A DNA stretch of 64,000 nucleotides. It comes from Gavia stellata (lineage: Eukaryota > Chordata > Aves > Gaviiformes > Gaviidae). The position numbers and the translations under genes were made by a program. Below the pieces are notes generated by a model. The model had not been told where the DNA came from. It saw nothing but the letters and a program-made list of their open reading frames with translations, and searched no databases. Location of the stretch: positions 34,328,329 through 34,392,328 of the forward strand of contig NC_082603.1 in assembly GCF_030936135.1 (NCBI RefSeq). Reading direction: 5' to 3'. Shown piece by piece: positions 1-12,538 of the stretch. Within the stretch, counting starts at the first letter, position 1; every line of letters starts with the position of its first letter.

Positions 1-900
1 GTATTTTTTAATTTCACCCATTGCCACCAGCGCGCACAGCCGAAGTTATCTCGTTCCGGTTCCTCCCATCACCAAAACCCGGCCTCCCCCGCCGCGGCCG
101 CGCAGGAGCCGCCGCTGGCCGAAACGTGGCTCTGAAAACCCCTTCCCAGCCCGGCGCTGCCCGCGCGGGCTCGGTCCCCGTACCCGCGCCGGGCCCCCTC
201 CCCTGAGGGGAACCCAGCGGCACCCCACACCCGAGCCCAGGCGCCGGCGCCGGGCCCGGCCGCCGCGCTCAGCCCCGGGAAGGGGCCGGCGGGGGAAGCC
301 CCGCGCCGCCCCCGCGCCCTCGGCCATCTCGGGAGCCTCCCTCTGCGGACGCGCCCGCCGCCCGCGCCCCCTCCCCGGCTCCCCTCGGCCCAGGGGCCCG
401 GCCGGCGGGAGCGGGAGCTCCCTCCGGCCCCACTCACCGCTTCCGTCGCGCCTCGCCGGGCGGCGGGGAGGGCGTGAGGCGAGCGCGGGGCGGCCGTGCC
501 GCTCAGCCGCGGCCCCGCGGGGCTGGGGGGCGGCGCGGCTCGGCCCGACCCGGTGCGTGCGAGAGCGAAGCCCACGGTCGCTCGGCAGCGGCAGGGCGGC
601 GGTCCCGGCACGGCAGCGGCGGCGGCGCCCGCCTGCGGAGCATGCGCCGGACCGAGCCCGCCCGCCCGGGGGTGGTGCCTCACCGCGGCCGCCTCCCGCG
701 CTGAGGGGGCGATGGCGGCGTTGGGCTCCGAGCTGCGGGGCCGCCGCTGAGGGGGTTTGCCGGCCCGCGGGGAAGCCGCGCCCGGGTGGGTGGCAGGAGG
801 CGGTTTAGGCCCTCGGAGGCCGCCGAGCCCCGGTGGGGACGGCCCTGCCGAGGCCGCAGCGGCGTGGCCGGAGCCCGGTCAGGGAGAAAGCGGGGGGGGG
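1..900 (-). promoter_or_regulatory. JAK1: CpG island, probable proximal JAK1 promoter
   Basis: Very GC-rich and CpG-dense sequence from the window edge to about 900, falling to ordinary composition by about 1.1 kb. It holds a consensus minus-strand splice donor (GCG/GTGAGT read on minus) at 437/436, so transcription probably leaves to the left. In vertebrates JAK1 is transcribed away from mir-101-1 and AK4 on the opposite strand, and both of those are found to the right here. The JAK1 name is therefore a synteny inference; no JAK1 coding sequence is in the window. A 14-base poly-G run at 892-905 marks the right shoulder. The exact start site cannot be read. Confidence 0.5.
438..700 (-). other. 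JAK1: Probable 5' non-coding exon (JAK1, minus strand)
   Basis: On the minus strand an exon would end at 438, followed by a full-consensus donor GTGAGT at 437-432. The 5' boundary (about 700) is a guess from island composition. The minus strand stays open across the exon in a 204-codon frame, but the composition (Ala, Gly, Arg, Pro) is what GC-rich DNA gives by chance and matches no family I know, so I treat it as untranslated. Known biology: JAK1 has one or more non-coding leader exons before its start codon. The alternative is an unrelated divergent lncRNA. Confidence 0.4.
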
Positions 901-3900
901 GGGGGTGTGTTAAAGCGGATCTGCCTCCTGATGGTGTAAAGTGAGGTAAAGACCTCAGCGGGTGCGGCGGGAGGCCAGCCCCGTGCCCGGGTCGGCACCC
1001 GGCGGTTTAACAGTAGGCGCTTAAAAACGCCTGTCAGCCAGCGCATCTTCTGGCACCGCTCGGACATTGCCGAAGTTGAGGGCTGTGTTCGCCACCCCAG
1101 TGCCCAGGCCATGGCTGTCGTCTCCACGGATGTCCAGTCTCTGCTGTGGTGCAGGCTGAGCTAGTGATTTATTTGGATCATCTTTAAAAAACCTACAACC
1201 CTACCTCTAGCCTCGCAGAGACCTGGATGAGCCCGCATTAGCAACTTGGTGTTTACACCAAAACGAGGAGACGCACACCATTCTCCCGTCTGCACGGAGA
1301 AGAAATTGGTTTCTTCATTGCGGTTTCAAACTCTTTTCAAAGTCACAGGAAACAGCAGAAGTGGAGGTAATATCAGTAAGAAAATTATTCAGTTTAATAA
1401 AATGATTCCCCCCTTCCCACACACGCACACATATTTGGCATTTTCTTCTGAAAGAAGAGCCGCTCTGCTGCTGCCTTTTGGGAGAATTGTCCTAATAGCC
1501 AAATTGGTCATTAAAAAAACCACCCCGGTAAACGTGCCCCCTTTTGACGTAATGGTAGTTTCATGTAATTCAGCCTAATCAGAGCACATTGATAACATCT
1601 TTTTGTCAAGGTCTTCTCATGTGGGGCAGCACATGGGTGTGCAAGTCCCTTTGCTGTTAGGAGGTTTTTATAGACTACGCCGATACGGGTCCCAGCTCAT
1701 CTGCCTCAGCGACCCTGAGTTTTGAACCTTTTTTCCAGAAAACCAACCCAAAGCTTTTTATCTCCCGCACGGGAGCTGGGAGACGGGGGCTGATTGCGTG
1801 TGAGTGCACGTGCGTGCATGTCTGGGTGGTTGTAGTTTACAAACTAAAGGTAGATAATCATTGATTACTTTTTTCCCCCCTCTCCCAAGAGGAAACAAGC
1901 CAGCCCTTCCCCACCTGTTTCCACAGCTGTCAGGGAACCGGCAGAGCGTAATTTGGATGCTTTCACACCTTGTTAACCTTTTTCCTCAGCCACATGGCAT
2001 CATTGGGTTTGGATTAACCATGTGCTGTGGGTGCATGGGAAAACACTGGAGTCCCACCTTGTCTCCATCATTCTGGTAATCATAACTCGGGTTAGAAAAG
2101 AGCCTGAGGTTGGAAGGCTAGAGGTGAAACCCTGCAGACACACGTGGCCCTGCCGCAGCTCTCAAGCCTGACCTTTTTCTTGCTCTCCTGTTCCCTATAT
2201 CGTGATCTGCCTGCAGGGGCTGTGTTTCCATTGATTAGCTGTCATTCTTGCTAGCCCTTTCCATGGTTTTACCTGTATGATGATAAAACCCGTTTTCTTG
2301 GTGGGTTTTCATGCTCAACAACATACCAGATCTTTATTATTTATGCTTTGCAGTCAGGGCTCGTTTTCCAGCACAGCAACTGATGTTGCGAATGTCTTTA
2401 AATCCTGAAGCTCAGAGCTGCAAATCAAAGCAAAGCGGAGGAGGCGGCTGTGATGGAAGGATTGCGTAAAGGGCTTAGCCTGCAGCTGCTTGCGGCTTCT
2501 GCAGCTCAGAGGAGAGTAGCTTTACCTCTGCCTCTGTCTGAATCCGTGCCCAGAGCACAAGACCACATCCAGGAATGACCCAGGCTCCCAAAGGCCATGT
2601 CCTTCAGCAAGAATTAAATTCTCACGTGCTCACACACCTCACTTGAAAAAACGGGGTTGGGTTCCTGTTGCACTACAGTCTCACAGAAATGGCGTGTTCA
2701 CTCTCCTAGTCCTGCCTGCAATGTGAGCTTTTTGCTTTTTCTCCTTAATTTCAGGACACTGATGTCTGCTGATTTCTACCCGTTGTTCTGTGACATATAA
2801 TTGGGATAAAATTAATGTGCTTCTAAAAATTACTCCAAGAACTATGTTAATAACAGGGGAGGATTTCCAAACTATCCCCAAAATGGTCTGCTTTTACCAC
2901 AACATACCATCCTATGGGAAGGATGTAATTTTGTATTAAAACCTTTAAAGTAGTTTTCTCTAAGGAATTAATCACATGCATTTGTAGCTGAATATGTTTT
3001 CTTGCTTATAAAGAGAACAGGCAGGCAAAGAGCTGCAGAAAAGGGCTTTGATACAAAATAAATTTTTCCTTCCATTATAAATATTGTGCTGAGGTGTGGT
3101 GGCAGGTCACAAGAATTATTTTGTATCTTAAGTACTTCTTTATTTTGCAACTTCCAGGATGCACTGATATCCTCCACAAAAAAAAAAAAGGCAAAATACA
3201 GATGACTAGACTTGACTGTCTCAGTATTTGTGAATTAAAAATAAAACTAAATTCAAAGAAATTCTCTCTTGTAGCCTTCTTTAAATAACGGGTAGGGATG
3301 AATGCACAAGTTATCCCTTACTTGCCTGCTTTGCAGTTTGGTTTTCAAGCTTCCAGAAGCCAAACTTCACCTTTGCCTCTTAAATGGTGGTGTTGTCATG
3401 CTACTTTAAACAGTGTAAATGTTTAGAAAGCTTTTTTTTTGTGGCATTTCAAGCTACAGTGAGGGGCCCTGTGTACAGTAAAGTGCGTTAAATCACCGAT
3501 GCCATCAGCTTGGGATTGACTGGACCTTTACATCAATGTGATTTAACACTATCTAAGTGTCATTGATTTGTTCCTGGCAGTACTTCTAGAGCCTGGTTCT
3601 TCTCATACGTACTAGCGAAACTCAGGAGGAGGTAATGAAGTCAGAGGCGCTGTGTAATGTGTAAAATGGGCCACTGACTTTCAATGTCAGCAGTTCCTTA
3701 AACTGTAATAGTATTAGAAAGTATTCTGAGAATAATCCTCTGTGCTTTTGTATGCTTCTGCAGAGTGTCAGGCTATGTTCAGTGCTGCTCAAATTAGAAT
3801 TTATTTTTGAAATTTTTTTTCCCCGAAAAACATTCTTCCATTTCTATCTCCAGGAAAAAAAGTGGGAGTTCCAGAGGAGAGCAAGTCGAGCATTTTTTCC

Positions 3901-5169
3901 TCAAGATGAACCAAACTGATCTTTTCACTCAGTTATTTTTTTCTAACACAGAGAGCAGAAGCTGTTCTCAGCTGGACCTGCATCGGGTTTGGTTCGCCCT
4001 GCAGCTAGAGCACGGAGAGCAGCCGGGACGCCAGGCCAGGAGGAGCAGGAGGACCAGGCTATCGGGCAGCGCAGAGCTGGGTCAGGCGGAGGGGATCGCA
4101 CAGCAACAACCTTAGGTGCTCCACACCATCTGTTGTGTGCCCGTCAGCTGGGTGTTGGCGGGTGAATTCACCCTGCAGCCTCCTCCCTCTCATGTCTCCC
4201 CATCGGCAAAGTGGATAGCACCATACACCATCACCATGCAATATCTTAGAGGCTGCGAGGCCCCCGGATACTGCAGTGATGGGGTGGGACTTGGCACAGG
4301 AGCTGTATAAATAGATACGCAAGTGCACAAGTTCTTTCCTCTGATCTGTTGCTGAATTTATCTTAAACTTCCTGTGCTCGCGTAACATCGGTGAAAACGT
4401 GTTTGTGACACTGTTTTTGGAGTGCGTGTCTCTGCTTGGAAAAGCAAGCTAGAGAATTTATTTTGAGACATCAGGAATGTGTGAATTGGTTCTTCATCAT
4501 TAACTGCTACTAAATACGGTGCTCAGCCTTTTTTTTTTAAGCTAAGTGGGGTTTCTAATAATCTCAGTTTGGGGAAGGAGAGGTACTTCATGTCGGTAGT
4601 CCAAATCAAATTTTGATTAAATTTTGTCCATCCAAAGCAGTCCTTGTTCTGAGGGTGCCGTGGCAGCTGCTGCTGAAAGCCAAGCTGTGGGGGGATTTCC
4701 TGCGCAGGGCTGAAGCGAGCTGGCAGAGCAGCGTGTGGGAGGTGTAACATGTAGCTCCATTTCCTGACTTCCCTGGCCGGGGGGCTGGAGTGTGCTTGCT
4801 TTGCTGCAGGCTTGGGAGCGTGGAGATGCTGCCGCCGGGTCTCAGTCCTGCATCAGGCATGTTCATGTTGCTGCTTGCCTTCACCGTCTGTTTTTTCCCG
4901 TTGCCAGCTTTCTGGTTCTTCTTTGTCCTCTTAACAAACCAAACCAACAGCATTATTTGCACTTTTTTCCCAGATTTCTCTGCTGAAAAAATATACCTTA
5001 CGTTCACTTGTGAAGCAGAAACGGGGTTCGTGTGAAGAGCTGTAGAGCAGCTGCAAAGGATGGAGTTACACCAGTGCCCGTGGCCGGGCAGCTGGCACGC
5101 TGCAACCAGTGCAGCCTAAATCTGGCTTCTTGTCTCAGCCATCGCTGCTCTGAGTCATAATGGAGCAGT

Positions 5170-5200
5170 GTGGTGGTGGTGATGGTGGTGGTGATGGTGG
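5170..5200. repeat. TGG/TGA trinucleotide repeat
   Basis: Imperfect (TGG)n interrupted by TGA triplets. It is a small microsatellite with no coding context. Confidence 0.8.
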
Positions 5201-6812
5201 CCAGCTCCAAATCCCACTTCTGATTCCCCGTCCACTGAAGTCAGACTCATTTGGTGAGCACCTTTTTATTGTGCCTCAAGCAGACTAATAAAATACGCAA
5301 AGACAAATCAATACTGCCCAGGACCTCAACTGCATTTTCTTCAGCTCGTCTGCTTTCTGGCGCAGCCATCTCCAGAAGGATGAGTTTGGTGCCGGCACAG
5401 TTCACAGGTGCCCACTTGCTGCCTGGCTGCCTGCCAGCCACACCACTAGAGCTAGATGCACTTGCTTATATACTAGCTCCATATGTATGTATATATATAA
5501 CCTAGAGAAAGCTGTATCTGCAATAGTTGGCTTTTATTAGGGCAAGTTTAGCCCCAACTGGAACGGGAGGTGGGTCTGCTGGTGGGGAGAGATGAAGCAG
5601 AGCAGCAACCTCAACTAGAACAATAATTAAATGTTTTAGGACTGGAAATGCCACGTTTGTCACCAAAGCATTCGCCTTTCCGTAATGATACAGAACATTG
5701 ATTCACGTCCACAGATCACAGAGGTTGTTTGCATGGTTGGGGGCATTTCTCAGGTCAGTGTCCAGCATCGGAGACCAGGTGCCCCTGTCCCTTTCAGGAG
5801 AACGCACGTAACCTGGAGCACGCAGCTTTTCTAAAATCTTTTAACGACTTACTAGCAGCCGGGATATACAGCCTTGCTTGGACAACTTCCAAAGCACGTT
5901 TTGTTGCTGCTGTTTTTCTCATGTGTACTTTTGGAAACTACATTTCCTTGGTCTGTGTTATAAAGTAGCATTTTTATGTTGCATTTGCCATATTCCCCCT
6001 CCCTCTGTCGCATAGAGATGGAGAATTAAGGTCATGTTTCCAGGAAGGATGTTGCTCGTAATGGCACAGAGGGTTCAGAAATACAAACGGGGTGGCAAAC
6101 AAACTCCAAATCTGGAGAAATGTGGACTTTTCCCCAAGCCCATTAAAGATGAGCAATATCACCGTCAGGAACTTAGTGCCCCAATCTTTGCCTTCATCCT
6201 GCCGTGCTGCTTAACCACGTGCATCGTGGATTTGGCAGGACTGCGTGGCTGTTGTGAAAGGGTATGGGAAGAGAAAAATGAGACAGAGAAAGGTGAGGTT
6301 CAGGCTGGTCTCTATCACCCTGGGTTGCGTTTAAATGGCACTGTCTACAGTAAGAGGTTAATCGTTACAGTGCATTGGAAATTGTTAGCTACAGGTTTCA
6401 AACATACTGAGAGCATTCGGGGTTGCAATACAAAACCTGGTGAAAATAGCTGATGTTACCATTTAATTCCATGAAACCTATGGAGGTGAAAAGCAGTGTA
6501 GGATTTTTCTCCCATTTTATGTCACTGTTTTCCCTCATTTCCTCTTGAGTGAAACACGCTATATTTCATGCAATTGTTTTAAAAGGCTGTGGCGTTTCCT
6601 TTAACTTAGGTGAGTTAAAGGGGTGAAAATGTGAAAAAACCTTAGACTAAGAATGAACTAAATATATACTGTGTTCCTCTAATAATTTTCAGATAAAACA
6701 CCCACTGTGGATTGTGACTAAAATTAGTTTTCCTTTAATGGGGATGCAAATGCAACTGCAGCAGCATGTCACATTTACATCCAAAATTAATTAGGCTTCA
6801 TTAGCAATAAGC

Positions 6813-6836
6813 CTCTGGAAATTTTAATTTCCAGAG
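6813..6836. repeat. Inverted repeat, 10-bp arms with 4-bp spacer
   Basis: CTCTGGAAAT, then TTTA, then ATTTCCAGAG: the two arms are exact reverse complements. It sits in AT-rich unique sequence with homeodomain-type ATTA cores and an octamer-like site about 65 bp upstream. It may be a palindromic factor site (the arm includes TTCC/GGAA cores) or chance. Confidence 0.7.
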
Positions 6837-9800
6837 TCCCCTGGAGCACTGCATTTCAAACCAGAATGCAGCAAGGCTTTGGATGCTGGAGGGGCGGCAT
6901 CACATGCTGTCTCGAGATGCTGTTGTTCGGCACCGGGTGGAAATTTTTCTAAAACACGTCACTTTTTTTATCACTCTGGGAACGTGAAGCCAATACGTTT
7001 AAGGGAATTGCTTGCATATGAAATACAGCAAATCAGCAGGTAATTCTGGGCATACATCAGAAACATCAGCATGGAGCCTCTCACGTTGTCTCTGCTGACC
7101 TGTGCCCATCTAAACCAGTGCAGCTTTTATCAGCATGCTTCCACGGGAAAGGTACTGCCTCCTCCTCATCCACTTCCCTCTGGAAGAATCGCTTCTGCTC
7201 CAGCGCTCCAAAACACTAAAGGGCATCTGTGCATTCACATTTTTGCTTGTGTGTTTTTGTTAAAGTCGTGATGTCTTTATTAAAAAAATGCAGGAGGTGA
7301 GACTCCCAGTTACGGAAAGCAGCTACCCCCATAACTTAAGAGTAACAATTAAAACTGCTGACGTTCAGACCTGTTGCTGACCTCACCTACTCCTCCAGCA
7401 GCCCTTTCTCCAGGGCTCTTCATTACGAGCTGTTGGCTACCGCCAGACCAAAACTGCCTGTGCTGGTGCTGCCCTTGTGTGTGCAGCCCTCGACTCATTT
7501 CCTTGAACTTTCCACCACCATCAGCCCCGGGTTGGTCCCGACAGTGAGGACGAGACCCACGGATGTGTCTTCTTGGGTGGAACAACACGATGGTGTTGGG
7601 ATGGGGTCCATGGCTCTGTTGTCCATCCGCCGACACCTCGAACAGGAATCATTTGCTCTCTCCTAGACTTGTTTTTAGGCAGGAGGAATCTGAAGCTTGT
7701 GCAAATGTTTAAACACATGTCTCTCTTGAATTATTCAGTGTACTTTGCCTGCTTCTGGAGTTAATTAAAATGGAGGGCAGTCGATAGCAAGCTCTCACAT
7801 TCACCACAGGGAGGAAGCAGCAAACTGTGGCGGAGGGAGCGCTGATAACCGCCTGTCCTCTCCACCCCTCCTGCACCGCAAGCTGCCACGCCGTAACTGC
7901 TGTGCCCCCTTGGCACTACTGACCACCAGCAGCAGAGCACCAAATCTTAACGAGTTTGCCTTAATTTAAGGAGACCCGTGCATGCACAGCACTGGGGACT
8001 GACATGTCCTGAGCTATGTTGGAGGCTGTGGTGCCTGGTTTCAGAAGATCCAGGGAACCCCCCCAAACCGAGAGCTGTTCCGCTCCCGAGCAGCCTCACG
8101 CTCTTTTTCCCATCTTCTCATACGGTTGAATGAAGCTTTTTCCAGTGCCACATGAACATCCCTGTGTATCAAAAAACCCCAGACTAAGTGCAGCTCTCAT
8201 CCTCTTGGAGTCAAGGGGGAACTTGAGATTGGGACCAGAATTTCACCTATGATCTGAAGTACAGGTCTGAGCCAAAGCCCTTTGGAGTCAAGAGGGGTCT
8301 TTCCTCCGGCTCCAGCAGTGTATGGTCGCAGAAAGCTTGTAACATTAGCCCAACATAAATGCATGCTCTTGTGTAAGAGTAGATTAATCCACACATAGAT
8401 CCATGCCCCTCTCCTGCTCCTGGGAAATGTTATGAGGAGCAAATTATGTACCAGCCTGCACAATCTTGACTTTACATCTGCCTGAATACAGAAATGATAG
8501 CAGTAACTTTGATACTGTACCACACTGAAACGCGCAGTTCCTGATGAGTATTTTTGTCCCCAATCAGACATCAATTAAAGTCACAGTTTCCCTTTGTGAA
8601 TCAAGCTACTGACAAAAACACAGGGTTTACATATTCTCCAACAACTCAGCCAACAGATTATCTCCAAAATGTGAGACACAGTCAGAAATATTTTATGCAG
8701 AAAGGAGAAATGATCGTGGCGTTCCCTGTTCACACAGTACCCCTGGGGACTGCTTTTCCCGGTAACAGGCACAGGTAATTGCCATTACTGTTACCGCACA
8801 GCGTTTGCTGAGTGGAAAAGGACCCCACACCTGGAAACAGGAGCGAGAACGTAATCACAGCACTCCACTGAGAACAGCGAGAGCGGGGATGCAGCTCCAA
8901 CACATCGATCCGATTTTACTCTAAGAAAGTGAAAATATTACCACGGTTGAGCTGAGCATATTTGTAACGAGTGAGTAATGTTGAATTCTCGTTAAGCTCA
9001 TGAACTTTTGCAGGCAGGGTGCTCTAACTGAGCAGTTTTTGGAGCTGGCACACCAAGAAAATACCGCTGCATCTGAATTAAAAATAATGTTGCATGGCTG
9101 AGCTGGTGACATTTCTGATCACACAAACAGACTTCACCACAGTCTTCATCAACTTGTTTTCATTCTGCTTTGGCCAGTATCTCCAGGCTCACATTCAGAA
9201 ATTGCTTAACCTGACCTAAAAACGAGTTTGTCATTGTTAATTCTGGTACATCTAATATTTGCACATATCGGGACATTGCAATTAGGCTACATGATTTGTG
9301 AACATTTTTAATCAAGAAGGCGTGGATTAAAGTTCAAGTGCTCTGCACTAGCCAGAGATTATTTGAATGAACAGTAATTAAAACACAGTCTGATTCATAT
9401 GAGGCACTGCTGGACTTAGAAACGACGACTGCGTGCTTGAAACTCTGTTGGGAAAGATTCTTTTTATTTTGGTACAGCTAAAACAAGGCTTTTTGGTACC
9501 GCCACTTTATGCTGAACATTAATAAAAGTCACACTTAACAAAACAAAACAAAAAAGGCATTTTGGGAAAAGCCAACATCTTCACCTGGTTTCAAGGCTGA
9601 GCGCTAGCAGACAATGGAAGCCTTTTATCCCGCTGTTGTCAGAAGCCGATAGCGACTGGCCAGCTTGCTCGGAGCAGAAACTTCGACCCTTAAAAGGATG
9701 ATTTGTGGATGAGAGCCAGGAACAGAACAGCCGTTCTTGTCTGCAGCCTCGCAGCCCCGAGGAGACGTCGCAGGAGCAGAACTGCTGTTCTTCTCATGCG

Positions 9801-12301
9801 AAACGTGGGTGGGAAGGCGACGGCCTCCAGATGGGAAAAGGGACTTTCCTGATGAAAAAGCCTGAGAACCACCGGCTTGGAACAACTCCATCTGGAGTGA
9901 CAGCTGAGACGTGTCACAAGAAAATTGCCTTGCCTTGGGATCAAACCCATACATTATAGAAAGTTTTATCAGAAAACGGATGGTCCTCAGAGTCCTTATT
10001 TTTGAGCAGACAGTGATGTGATGTGTCGCTACATGCACGTTGTTTACATCTTGCTTTAACACAGTTTGTGGGAGGAAATGCTCCACTGCCAAAAAAGACT
10101 TGATAGTTGCATTGTTCTTGTATAGCAATATTTAGACACAGCAAACCCACCAGTATTTTTAAGTCTGTCCCATTACGATATCAGTAGGAAGCTACAGGAA
10201 AAAGAGATGGACTCTCTGTCTGCTGAGCTAGAGAGGGAGATAAAGGCTCCCAGTAAATCTGATCGGAGAGGTGTTGTTTTCAGGCACAGACAGCGTTTCA
10301 GTTCCTGTCCCATGCCAGAGCTCAAAGCTGTACTTGTTGTAACAGGAAACGAGAATCACGATCTGAAGCCAGAGGCACATGTCATTCGAACAGGCTCTTT
10401 GCTCTTGTACTTGACGTGTCCTGCGGTACACAGCGAGCAGCTTTGCTGCACGTCCCGCTAAATGACCTGGTCATTAACCCTCAAATCTGACCCAAGGCTT
10501 GGTAGGTGAGGAACCTTATTCCTTGGACCCGGTCCATAACAAACCTTGTATCTGCCTCTGAGCAGTTATCTTATGTCTCATGGGAAAGACAAGAACTTTT
10601 CGGTTTCTAGTAGGAGTCAGCGCCCTCAGCTCTGCACTCATCAGCGAACACCCAAAGCCATCCTTGGGGCAGCACCGGGAGCTGAACGCCCCGCTACTTC
10701 CAGCTCCAAACTCCACCGCCACCTGCCTTTCTCCCAGGGAAGGGGACGCATGTTCCCCAAGCACCTGCTGGCTCCTAAAACAACAGAAAAGGCTAAAAAA
10801 GAGATGAAACCCAGCCTTGCCAGCCCGCAAGCCTCCGAACGCTCCCACCCCCGGGATCCCACAGCCCCTCTTCTCTCCCACTGATCCTGTAACCAAAACG
10901 GGAGCGTGGCACAGCACGTGCAGGAGAAGCACAGCTGTGTTGCTGTCGTGCGGCCAGGGATGGCTGCAGCCGTTGCACAGCAGGAGACGACCACATCTCC
11001 TTTTCGGGATGAGCGTATTCCTGCCCAGGTCAAGGGGTCTCTGCAGGCTTCAGGAAGAGGCGGAAAGGAAGCTGAGGGTTGACTCTGCTCAGATTTTAAT
11101 CTCTATAGAACTTAAACTCTTTGTAGCAGGATGTTTTATCACTTGCAGAGTTTCTAGTACAACAGAGTCCTCCTCCAGAAAGAGACTCAAGCCGCTATCG
11201 TAACACCAGTAATAATTTCCCTCGTTTAAATGACGTACACTGGCAAAATGTTCCATCACGGCTGTACAGCACCAACCCCGTCTGGACCCACATAGGCAGC
11301 AGCACGGTCTGGCAGAAACCCTTCCAGTAAAGAAGATCAGAGAAGTAACATAAACTGTGTCAATTGCCGTCTTGGAGCAGACCGCTGGTTGAGCTAATCC
11401 CCGTCCTGTCCCCAGAGCAGCGAGCGGCAGCCGGGGCTGTGCAGGGAAGCACAGGGCAAAGCCCTGGACAGTCATGAATCATATAGCCCAGAAGGAAGAG
11501 TTTTCTAAACACCACTGGGTTAATGACCACACTTAACGTCGGTATCAAGAACAAATTGTGACCTCTGGGAACTGCTGCATCAGCCTCAGCAGCCTGAGGG
11601 CCATACACTTCCTCAGGGGGAATCTGGGGAACAGGCACCACACTAACACATCTGCAGGTCTTTGCTTATTTTATGCAAAAAAAAATCCCTCGGATTTCAC
11701 GCTCCCCAACACAATCCTGCCCGCGGGGCCCCTCTGCCGTCGTGTCCCAGCACTGCAGCCTGGCGCCGCACCCCAGCACCATTTAATTCACATGGCACAA
11801 AAGTCACAGACGCCGCTTCGGCCAAGAGCAGGTTCCCTGAAAAACCTAGACCTTTCTAGGTGTTTTGATGAAACTGCTACAGAAATTACCCAGAAAATTT
11901 GCAGTCTACCAGTCACCGGGGCAGAGAAGCTGCAAGCAAACCCCGCAAGGGGCTGTACCCACTGCGGGTGCTGGCCGGACTGTGAAATAACTTGTTCCCC
12001 ACCATCTATTTCCGTGTCTCGAGACATACAGAAAATCAGTTAGGAAACTAGTTAGCCAAGACTGCGGTATCTTTAACAAGAAGTATTAAGAAGTACCTAC
12101 AAAGGGCTTTGTTTTCCATATTGCTAGAGAGTCTTTTCTGTCTGACTGACCCACCCCTCACTCTTCAACACTTCACCATGCTGCACAGGGCGCTGCTTTC
12201 TGAACCATTTCTGAAGATTTCCAAAGTACACCATTTCTGGAAGACCTTCCAAGGCAAAACAGTCAATTAACAGGCAAACTCCCAATAGAGACGTATAATA
12301 T

Positions 12302-12307
12302 TTTATT
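12302..12307 (-). terminator. Minus-strand poly(A) signal AATAAA
   Basis: TTTATT on the plus strand reads AATAAA on minus. It lies about 160 bases downstream of the miR-101-1 hairpin and is a plausible 3' end for an unspliced or terminal-exon pri-miRNA. The plus strand also has AATAAA-like sequence a few bases away (12310-12315), so strand use is not certain. Confidence 0.35.
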
Positions 12308-12471
12308 CAAATAAAACATAAGTTCTCTTAACCTTTGACTTTTCTGCAAAGGGGTACATTTAAAATGAGTACACGCCGCTGCAGCAGGACGCTGTGCTGT
12401 ACGTCCAGCAGTCCCCGGGGCACAGAGAAGCAGCGGTGCAGGGCCCCGCGAAGCTCAGATGGCTGCCATCC

Positions 12472-12492
12472 TTCAGTTATCACAGTACTGTA
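12472..12492 (-). ncRNA. MIR101-1: mature miR-101-3p
   Basis: 21-nt guide strand on the 3' arm. Its seed (nt 2-8) is ACAGUAC, so the expected 8-mer target is GUACUGUA. Confidence 0.95.
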
Positions 12493-12506
12493 CCTTTACA
12501 AGAGAC

Positions 12507-12528
12507 AGCATCAGCACTGTGATAACTG
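12507..12528 (-). ncRNA. MIR101-1: miR-101-5p (passenger arm)
   Basis: 22-nt 5' arm product, starting CAGUUAUCAC on the minus strand and pairing with the 3p arm with the usual short overhangs. Confidence 0.88.
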
Positions 12529-12538
12529 AGCCAGGGCA

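Larger units (their letters stand above)
901..12280. other. Non-coding stretch between the two minus-strand promoters
   Basis: No recognisable protein exon was found on either strand; open frames here are short and show no known domain. If a distal promoter at 15.9 kb feeds JAK1, this is its first long intron, otherwise it is intergenic. Visible items are a TGG/TGA trinucleotide tract (about 5170-5200), a near-perfect inverted repeat (6813-6836) beside an octamer-like ATGCAAAT (6744-6751), an AAAAC-type simple repeat near 9537-9555, and AT-rich homeodomain-site-like sequence at about 9230-9420 that may be conserved non-coding DNA. No transposon 3' ends were recognised here. Confidence 0.5.
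12464..12538 (-). ncRNA. MIR101-1: microRNA precursor mir-101-1
   Basis: Read on the minus strand, these 75 bases fold into the mir-101-1 stem-loop. The 5' flank TGCCCTGGCTC pairs with the 3' flank that ends GGATGGCA. The 5p arm contains CAGTTATCACAGTGCTG and the 3p arm contains TACAGTACTGTGATAACTG; the loop region carries CTCTTGTAAAGG. Both mature arms and the basal stem agree with the vertebrate family as I know it, and the 75-nt length equals that of the human precursor. miR-101 represses targets such as EZH2 and other chromatin and growth regulators. In human the gene also lies on the strand opposite AK4, between JAK1 and AK4, which matches this position. Promoter candidates lie upstream on minus at about 15.9 kb. 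Confidence 0.97.

Noticed and set aside
69-683. 204-codon minus frame in the first CpG island
   Set aside because: Gly/Ala/Arg/Pro composition expected from GC-rich DNA. It crosses the predicted donor at 437.
4296-4315. TATA-like GTATAAATAGATA
   Set aside because: Isolated match with no start-site context, downstream exon or repeat LTR structure. Likely chance.
12310-12315. Plus-strand AATAAA near mir-101-1
   Set aside because: No plus-strand transcript can be proposed here, and the overlapping minus-strand signal fits the miRNA strand better.
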